Shown here: positions 5,125 to 10,216 of the stretch, in pieces
Position numbering within the stretch: the first letter of the stretch is position 1
Layout: the number at the start of each line of letters is the position of its first letter
Notes under the pieces: generated by a model
The model's input: only the letters and a program-made list of their open reading frames with translations
What the model was told of the DNA's origin: nothing
Databases searched by the model: none
Position numbers and translations under genes: made by a program
Source: JACZWL01 sp046756445
GTDB lineage: Bacteria; Pseudomonadota; Gammaproteobacteria; Steroidobacterales; Woeseiaceae
DNA length: 10,216 nucleotides
Assembly: GCA_046756445.1 (NCBI GenBank)
Contig: JBHHWI010000103.1
Location: 1 to 10,216 of the forward strand
Reading direction: 5' to 3'

Positions 5125-5870
5125 AGATCCTGATCGTCGATGATGAAGCGCCGGCCCGCGACAGGTTGAGCCGCCTGCTTGCCGAATCGGACGAGCACGA
5201 AGTCGTCGGAGAGGCCGGAAACGGCGAGCAGGCTCTCCAGATCGCCGGCAGGTCGGCGCCCGATGTCGTCCTGCTCGACATCCGGATGCCCGGGATGAAC
5301 GGCATCGAGACGGCGCATCACTTGAATGCGCTCGAGTCGCCGCCCGCCGTAATATTTACAACGGCGTACGACGAATACGCGATCGAGGCCTTCGATGCAC
5401 GGGCAGTCGGCTATGTGCTCAAACCGGTCCGGCGCGAGCGGCTCGATCGGGCGCTCGAACAGGCCGCGCGCCTCAGTGATATCACGCTCAACGACATCGC
5501 AAAACAGTCCGGCATCCCGGATCGTCGCAAGCATATCTGTGTGCGCTCTAAAGGTGCGTTGAAGCTGATTCCCGTTCGCGATGTTTTCTATTTTCATGCC
5601 GATCAGAAATATGTGCGCGTACATCATCGAAACGGCGAGGACCTTTTCGATGAGTCGCTGAATAATCTCGAGCAGGAGTTCGCCGACGAATTCGTTCGCA
5701 TTCACCGCAATGCGTTGGTCGCCGTGCGTCAGATAGATGCCCTGAAGAAGACCGGCGACGGCCAGACTCTGGTCACGCTCCGCGACGGCTCCCGGTGTGA
5801 GGACGATGGTCTGATTATCAGCAGACGGCATGTCGCCGATGTTCGGCGGCGCCTCAAGGGAGTCGGGTGA
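5121..5870 (+). CDS. algR: LytTR-family response regulator, AlgR-like
   Basis: This 249-residue DNA-binding response regulator is the expected partner of the preceding kinase. The receiver domain (about 1-120) has the acidic pair Asp7-Asp8 (ILIVDDE), phosphoacceptor Asp53 (VVLLDIRMPGMNG), Thr80 (IFTTAYDEYAIEAF) and Lys101 (GYVLKPV). The C-terminal LytTR domain (about 137-245) shows KGALKLIPVRDVFYFHADQK and FVRIHRNALVAVRQID, which are hallmark segments. LytTR proteins bind DNA through a beta fold rather than a helix-turn-helix. It starts at GTG 5121, overlapping the kinase stop, with GAAGAG 8 nt upstream, and its own stop overlaps the hemC start (GTGA). AlgR is the name by homology and synteny. 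Its regulon in this organism is not visible in the sequence. Confidence 0.93.
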   Translation: MKILIVDDEAPARDRLSRLLAESDEHEVVGEAGNGEQALQIAGRSAPDVVLLDIRMPGMNGIETAHHLNALESPPAVIFTTAYDEYAIEAFDARAVGYVLKPVRRERLDRALEQAARLSDITLNDIAKQSGIPDRRKHICVRSKGALKLIPVRDVFYFHADQKYVRVHHRNGEDLFDESLNNLEQEFADEFVRIHRNALVAVRQIDALKKTGDGQTLVTLRDGSRCEDDGLIISRRHVADVRRRLKGVG

Positions 5871-6781
5871 ACATACGGATCGCAACGCGCAAGAGTGCGC
5901 TGGCGCTCTGGCAAGCCAATCATGTTGCCGATGCCTGCAGGAAGCTGGCGGAAGTCGCGTCGGTCGAGCTCGTGCCGCTGTCAACCCGCGGCGACGAGAT
6001 TCTCGATCGCAGCCTCGAGAAAATCGGCGGCAAGGGGCTCTTTATCAAGGAGCTGGAAGTGGCGATGCAACACGGCAGTGCAGACATTGCCGTGCACTCG
6101 ATGAAGGACGTTCCGGCCGACATGCCGGAGGGATTCTGTATTGCCGCCTTCCTGGAGCGCGCCAACCCGGCGGACGCATTGGTGGGCAAGAAACTGGACG
6201 AGCTGGCCGGTGGTGACCGCATCGGCAGTTCGAGCCTGCGGCGCCGGGTCCAGCTGATGCAACTGCGGCCGGACGTGCATATGGAACCGCTGCGCGGCAA
6301 CGTCAACACCAGAATCCGCAAGCTGGAGGACGGTCAGTACGACGCAATCGTGCTGGCCCGGGCCGGGCTCGAACGGCTCGGCCTCGAGTCACGCATCAGC
6401 GAGACGTTCTCGCCCGAGCAGATGCTGCCGGCGGCCGCACAAGGCGTAATCGGCATCGAGTGCCTCGAAGACCGCGCTGACCTGATACAGGTGCTGAAGT
6501 CCCTCGATCACGAGCCCACGAAAACGGTCACAGCGGCGGAGCGCGCCGTGGCGAGGCATCTCCAGGCTGATTGCCAGTCTCCCGTCGCGACTCTTGGCGA
6601 GATCGACGGCGAGACACTCGGCCTGCAAGCAATGGTAGCCTCGCCGGACGGCCGGGCGATCATCCGGGAACAGGTCTCCGGGCCTGCCGGCGATCCGGAG
6701 GCACTCGGCATCGGTCTGGCGGACAGACTGCTCGGCCTCGGGGCGCGCGAGCTTCTGGCACGGCACGGAGCGGACGAATGA
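5867..6781 (+). CDS. hemC: Porphobilinogen deaminase (hydroxymethylbilane synthase)
   Basis: This 304-residue cytosolic enzyme (EC 2.5.1.61) polymerises four porphobilinogen units into hydroxymethylbilane, the substrate of HemD. The length is near the family norm (about 310). Visible motifs are RIATRKSALALWQA at the start, STRGDEILD, the catalytic-Asp motif VHSMKDVPADMP (Asp81), the IGSSSLRRRVQL segment and PLRGNVNTRIRKL with cofactor-contacting Arg residues, and AAAQGVIGIE. Cys236 in ADCQSP is the attachment site of the dipyrromethane cofactor. The gene starts with GTG 5867 inside the algR stop (GTGA), behind a strong AAGGGAG ribosome site 4 nt upstream, and overlaps hemD by ATGA. All catalytic residues that can be checked by eye are present. 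Confidence 0.97.
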   Translation: MNIRIATRKSALALWQANHVADACRKLAEVASVELVPLSTRGDEILDRSLEKIGGKGLFIKELEVAMQHGSADIAVHSMKDVPADMPEGFCIAAFLERANPADALVGKKLDELAGGDRIGSSSLRRRVQLMQLRPDVHMEPLRGNVNTRIRKLEDGQYDAIVLARAGLERLGLESRISETFSPEQMLPAAAQGVIGIECLEDRADLIQVLKSLDHEPTKTVTAAERAVARHLQADCQSPVATLGEIDGETLGLQAMVASPDGRAIIREQVSGPAGDPEALGIGLADRLLGLGARELLARHGADE

Positions 6782-7554
6782 GCGAGGCCATGCTGGCCGG
6801 TTTCGGCGTCCTGGTTACACGTCCCGAGCATCAGGCCGATGAACTCGCTGCCGCGATCGAGGCTGCCGGCGGCGAGGCGATCAGATTCCCGGTGATCGAG
6901 ATCGAGCCGCTGGAAGCCGCCGACATCAGCCGGCATCTGGACGCTCTGCCGCCGGCCGATATCACGATCTTCGTCAGCACGAATGCCGTCGCGTGCGGAC
7001 TGTATTACGTGCAGGATGATGAGACCGTGATCGCTGCAGTCGGACCGACGACCAGGGCAGCCATCGAGTCTGCCGGTCACAATGTCGATATTTTCCCGAC
7101 ACAGGGCTTTGACAGCGAACACCTGCTTGCCGAACCTGGGTTAAGGGACGTATCGGGAAGAAACATCCGCATCGTTCGCGGCGACGGCGGCAGAGAACTC
7201 CTGGGCGACAAGCTGCGCGAACGCGGAGCAACAGTCGATTACCTGCCCGTTTACCGCAGGCAGACGCGCGCCTACTCGCCGAGTCTGCTCGCCGGGCTGG
7301 AGCACAGATGGCGCGACGGCCAGGTGAATTGCGTTATCGCGATGAGCGTTGATTCCCTGCGCAGACTGCTCGAGATTCTGCCGCCGGGTTGCCGCGACCT
7401 GGCCGGGAGCACCCCGTTGCTTACGCCCAGCGCTCGTGTATTACAGAAAGCTTCGGATAGAATCCCCGATGCAGAGGTTTGGCTCGCCGGGAGTCCTCAA
7501 ACCGATGACATGGTCCGGGCGTTGATCGCGTGCCGGCAGGCGGAATCCGGATAA
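6778..7554 (+). CDS. hemD: Uroporphyrinogen-III synthase
   Basis: This 258-residue protein (EC 4.2.1.75) inverts ring D of hydroxymethylbilane and closes it to uroporphyrinogen III, the branch point for haem, sirohaem and cobalamin. The family is poorly conserved, but the expected marks are present: GVLVTRPEHQADELAAAIEAAGG at the N-terminus, FVSTNAV (65-71), AVGPTTRAAIESAGH (87-101), and the IRIVRGDGGRELLGDKLRERG and VDYLPVYRR segments (about 130-161). It has the two-lobed alpha/beta length typical of HemD. The open frame extends upstream within hemC, but ATG 6778 with GGAG 7 nt before it gives the family N-terminus and an ATGA overlap with hemC, which suggests translational coupling. hemX begins 6 bp after its stop. 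Confidence 0.94.
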   Translation: MSEAMLAGFGVLVTRPEHQADELAAAIEAAGGEAIRFPVIEIEPLEAADISRHLDALPPADITIFVSTNAVACGLYYVQDDETVIAAVGPTTRAAIESAGHNVDIFPTQGFDSEHLLAEPGLRDVSGRNIRIVRGDGGRELLGDKLRERGATVDYLPVYRRQTRAYSPSLLAGLEHRWRDGQVNCVIAMSVDSLRRLLEILPPGCRDLAGSTPLLTPSARVLQKASDRIPDAEVWLAGSPQTDDMVRALIACRQAESG

Positions 7555-7560
7555 GACCCG

Positions 7561-8802
7561 ATGGCCAGGAAAACTACCAGCAAGCGCAAGAAGAAAACGA
7601 CAGCGACCAGCAAGGAAGCGCCAAAGAAGACTTCCGCCGATGCAGCAGTCCGACCGGAGCAACCGGTGCCCGCGGAGACCGATGAGCCGCGCGCCGATTC
7701 CATGCCGCCGGATACCGAGACTGCCGCACCGCGCGGCCGCGGCCGTTTTGTCGGACCGGCTGCCTGGCTGGCATTAGTCGTTTCCTTCGGCGCCCTCCTC
7801 GGCGCGGCATACATTCTGTTCGCTAACCTGCGCACGGGTGATGCTGTGGAGAAGAGCAATGCGGCCCTCGCAAGCCTGAACGCGGCACTGGACGCAACCG
7901 GGGAGTCCCTGGACGGCATCGAACACAGACTCGACAGCCTTGCCACGCGAGACGTTGCGAGTGTGGCGGACCTTCAGGCGCTCGAGCGAAGGCTTAACGA
8001 GCGTGTGCGGGAGTTCGAATCCCTGCCTGGCCGCGTAGTCAATCTGGAAGACTCGGTCTCGTCCCTGCAGGGCATATCGACGGGCGCGCGCGATGCCTGG
8101 CTGCTCGCGGAAGCCGAGTACTATATGCAGATTGCGAACGCGCAGTTGCAGCTTGCCGGCAATCCGCATCTAGCCAGTCTCGCGCTTCGGTTTGCGGACG
8201 AGCGATTGCTGCAGCTGGCGAACCCGGCGCTCACCGGGGTCCGTCGCGCGCTTTCCGATGAGCTGCGGGCAATTGAGGGGATGGAAGACCCTGATATCGA
8301 AGGCTTGACCCTGACGCTCGCGAGCCTTGCCGGTGTAGTCGACTCCCTTCCCCTGCGGCAGGAGGTGGGCGTGCCCGATAAGGAATCGGACGAGATCGAT
8401 CCTGCACTGAGCGGCATGGATCGTGCTCTGGCGTCCCTGAAGAAGACGGTCGGGGGCGTCGTCTCGGTGCGGCGCACCGACGAAACGGTTGAGCCGCTCG
8501 TCGCACCCGAGGCCGCTTACTTCCTGCGTGCAAACCTCGCGTTGCAGTTTCAGACGGCGAGGCTCGCCTTGCTGCGCAACGAGCAGCAGATATTCGAGCA
8601 GAGCCTCGACGACGCCAGCGGCTGGCTCAGGCGATATTACGATGCCGACAGCGCGGCGGTGCAGAGCGCGTTGGCAACCATCGCGGAAATCCGCGGTGGC
8701 TCGTTTTCCGTCACGCCGCCCGATATCTCGGCGTCACTTCGCCTCCTTCGCCAACATGTAACGCTTTCCGGTTCCACTGCATCCCCCGCCGAGCCAGAGT
8801 AG
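7561..8802 (+). CDS. hemX: HemX-like membrane protein
   Basis: This is a 413-residue bitopic inner-membrane protein of the HemX family, often labelled uroporphyrinogen-III C-methyltransferase although the family lacks the methyltransferase domain and its function is not settled. A very basic N-terminus (MARKTTSKRKKKTTATSKEA) and a Pro/Ala/Thr-rich cytoplasmic tail (to about residue 62) precede one transmembrane helix (about 65-88). A long periplasmic part follows, first coiled coil (about 95-170), then the family-typical AWLLAEAEYYMQIANAQLQLAGNPHLASLALRFADERLLQL. It lies between hemD and hemY, its standard position. Only AAGA or GGATAAG is seen as a weak ribosome site, partly inside the hemD stop. 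Known HemX proteins are slightly shorter or similar; no lesion is visible. Confidence 0.92.
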   Translation: MARKTTSKRKKKTTATSKEAPKKTSADAAVRPEQPVPAETDEPRADSMPPDTETAAPRGRGRFVGPAAWLALVVSFGALLGAAYILFANLRTGDAVEKSNAALASLNAALDATGESLDGIEHRLDSLATRDVASVADLQALERRLNERVREFESLPGRVVNLEDSVSSLQGISTGARDAWLLAEAEYYMQIANAQLQLAGNPHLASLALRFADERLLQLANPALTGVRRALSDELRAIEGMEDPDIEGLTLTLASLAGVVDSLPLRQEVGVPDKESDEIDPALSGMDRALASLKKTVGGVVSVRRTDETVEPLVAPEAAYFLRANLALQFQTARLALLRNEQQIFEQSLDDASGWLRRYYDADSAAVQSALATIAEIRGGSFSVTPPDISASLRLLRQHVTLSGSTASPAEPE

Positions 8803-8864
8803 CCCGGATATTGCACGAGACCCCCGTGATGATTGACGACGAAACGAGCAACTCGAGGCAATGA

Positions 8865-8945
8865 ATGATCCCGATGTCGACACTTTCTGAATTGCGCCAG
8901 CTGTCCGGTCCACGGCCGGGTCACGCACAACGTTCGGGCTCATGA
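8865..8945 (+). CDS. Possible 26-residue leader peptide overlapping the hemY start
   Basis: An ATG at 8865 opens a frame that begins MIPMSTLSELRQLSG and ends with a TGA at 8943-8945, overlapping the hemY ATG by ATGA. GAGG at 8855-8858 lies 6 nt before the start, a good spacing, while hemY itself has no clear ribosome site. This could therefore be a short translated leader that hands ribosomes to hemY. The peptide resembles nothing I recognise and short ORFs arise easily by chance, so confidence is low. Confidence 0.3.
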   Translation: MIPMSTLSELRQLSGPRPGHAQRSGS

Positions 8946-10144
8946 AATTCGGATTGATTGTCGTTATCGCGCTCGTGATCAGCGCCATTGCAGCGCATTT
9001 CCTGCTGCAGGATCCCGGCTACGTCGTCATCGATTTCCGTAACTACCTGATCGAAATGTCGGTACCGATTCTGATCGGGCTTGTACTGCTCCTCATGATC
9101 GGGGCCTGGTTGCTGGTCAAGCTCTTCCGCGCACCGAGAAAACTCGGGGAAGCGGCCGGTCGCTACAGGATGGGTCGGGCAGGCCAGCGATTGACCAGGG
9201 GGATGATCGAAATCGCAGAGGGAAATTTCTCCAAGGGAGAAAAGCTGCTGGCACGTGCCGCAGGCGTCAGTGACGCGCCATTACTCAATTACCTGCAGGC
9301 TGCCCGGGCGGCGCACCTGCTGGGCCAGGACGAACGGCGCGACGAGTGGCTGAAGCAGGCTTATGAGCAGACGCCCGAGGCCGCCAATGCGGTCTTGCTG
9401 ACACAGGCCGAGCTGCAACTCGACCAGGGGCAGTACGAACAGGCGCTTGCCACGCTGAGACGACTCGAGGAGAACTCGCCGAATCACAGCCACGCCCTGG
9501 CCCTGCTGGGCAGGCTGTATTTCCGGCTCGAGGACTGGAATCACCTCGGTGAATTGTTGCCCCGCCTGGGCAGCAAGGGCAGGGTCAATGCGGCCACGCT
9601 GGACAAGTGGTCGCGGCGGGTCTTTATCGAGAAGCTCAATCAATCGGCAGACGGTGATTCGGTTTTGGCCGTTTGGGCGGAGATGCCGAAAACGCAGAAA
9701 AAGGACCTTTCCCTGCTGGAGGCCTATCACTCGAGCCTGATGCGCACCGGCATGCATGAAAAAGCCGAGAAGGACCTCGCCGCAGAGATCAACAGGGAAT
9801 GGCGCGGGCCGCTCGTCCGGCTCTACGGTATGGTCGAGGGCAAGGATGCCGCAAAACAGCTTCGACGCGCCGAGAGCTGGCTCAAGAACCACGGCGAGGA
9901 TGCGGATCTGCTGCTGACCTCTGCACGGCTTTGCCTTCGGAACGAGCTCTGGGGCAAGGCGCGAAGTTATCTCGAGACAGTCATCTCCATCCGGCCGTCG
10001 CCCGAGGCATACCAGGAGCACGGGCGCCTTCTGAACCGGCTCGGCGAGGCCGACGCCGCGGCCGACGCCTACCGCGCCGGTCTCGGTATGGTCGCGCGAT
10101 CGCCGATGCCGGCGATTCCCGACCTTCGGCCCGACTCGGACTAG
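8942..10144 (+). CDS. hemY: HemY, TPR-containing membrane protein
   Basis: This 400-residue protein is the gammaproteobacterial HemY (not the unrelated protoporphyrinogen oxidase also called HemY in Bacillus). Two transmembrane helices lie at about residues 3-22 and 40-62, separated by a short periplasmic loop with the family motif DPGYVVIDF (24-32). The loop after helix 2 includes LFRAPRKL and the GRAGQRLTRGMIEIAEGNFSKGEKLL segment (about 78-104). The cytoplasmic part is built of TPR-like helical pairs (about 108-180 and 325-385, for example QYEQALATLRRLEENSPNHSHALALLGRLY). HemY is proposed to assist late haem synthesis or to organise the enzymes, but its exact role is unsettled. It follows hemX after an unusually long 139-bp gap. 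A 31-bp duplication overlaps its stop codon. Confidence 0.93.
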   Translation: MKFGLIVVIALVISAIAAHFLLQDPGYVVIDFRNYLIEMSVPILIGLVLLLMIGAWLLVKLFRAPRKLGEAAGRYRMGRAGQRLTRGMIEIAEGNFSKGEKLLARAAGVSDAPLLNYLQAARAAHLLGQDERRDEWLKQAYEQTPEAANAVLLTQAELQLDQGQYEQALATLRRLEENSPNHSHALALLGRLYFRLEDWNHLGELLPRLGSKGRVNAATLDKWSRRVFIEKLNQSADGDSVLAVWAEMPKTQKKDLSLLEAYHSSLMRTGMHEKAEKDLAAEINREWRGPLVRLYGMVEGKDAAKQLRRAESWLKNHGEDADLLLTSARLCLRNELWGKARSYLETVISIRPSPEAYQEHGRLLNRLGEADAAADAYRAGLGMVARSPMPAIPDLRPDSD

Positions 10145-10192
10145 GTGCCGGAGCGAACTTTCCGACTCGGACTAGGTGCCGGAGCGCACTTT
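10131..10192. repeat. 31-bp tandem duplication across the hemY stop codon
   Basis: Positions 10131-10161 and 10162-10192 are the same 31-bp unit with one difference (A versus C at unit position 26). A third partial copy seems to begin at 10193 (CCGAACTT, with one mismatch to the unit start). The first copy contains the last hemY codons and its TAG stop (10142-10144). Each unit starts with CCGACTCGG, a short palindrome. The array may continue beyond the right edge. Confidence 0.9.
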
Positions 10193-10216
10193 CCGAACTT
10201 TTCAACAATCTTGGCA

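Noticed and set aside
4968..5984. Minus-strand 338-codon ORF opposite the regulator and hemC start
   Set aside because: It overlaps two well-supported genes completely and shows no domain signature.
9281..10021. Minus-strand 246-codon ORF opposite hemY
   Set aside because: Antisense shadow of a TPR-rich gene. No recognisable family and no start signal.

Overview
The window looks like chromosomal DNA from a gammaproteobacterium with fairly GC-rich coding sequence. The evidence is gene content and order: comM next to ubiK, and an algZ-algR-type two-component pair leading directly into hemC-hemD-hemX-hemY. That second block resembles the fimS/algZ-algR-hemC-hemD order of Pseudomonas, but the window alone does not fix the genus. 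I see no phage, insertion sequence, CRISPR array, rRNA or tRNA. Most of the window is ordinary core genome, and the less ordinary signals lie in the gaps between genes.

Left part (1-3018). A DUF302 gene on the minus strand runs off the left edge. A 372-bp gap (315-686) follows, with several inverted repeats, an AT-rich block and a likely promoter for a membrane-anchored monohaem cytochrome c5-type protein (plus strand, TTG start). This gene meets the minus-strand comM (Mg-chelatase-like AAA+ helicase of natural transformation) tail to tail, with 4 bp between their stop codons. Just upstream of comM on the same strand is ubiK, a ubiquinone-biosynthesis accessory factor with a very lysine-rich tail.

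Middle part (3019-4062). A 450-bp region without a convincing protein gene carries a strong plus-strand intrinsic terminator that serves no recognised gene. A promoter-like sequence about 85 bp upstream makes this a candidate small RNA. Next come a CRP-like palindrome and an extended -10 in front of a secreted DUF4124 protein, then a 119-bp gap with a likely promoter for the next operon.

Right part (4063-10144). A compact plus-strand operon starts with a LytS/AlgZ-type sensor kinase and its LytTR response regulator. It continues into porphobilinogen deaminase (hemC), uroporphyrinogen III synthase (hemD), and the membrane proteins HemX and HemY. The first four genes are joined by 4-nt stop/start overlaps (GTGA, GTGA, ATGA), so sensing and tetrapyrrole synthesis are probably transcribed and translated together. 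HemC and HemD make uroporphyrinogen III, the precursor of haem (which the cytochrome at 687 needs) and sirohaem. The hemX-hemY junction is unusual: a 139-bp gap containing a possible 26-codon leader ORF that overlaps the hemY start. A 31-bp tandem duplication spans the hemY stop codon at the right edge.
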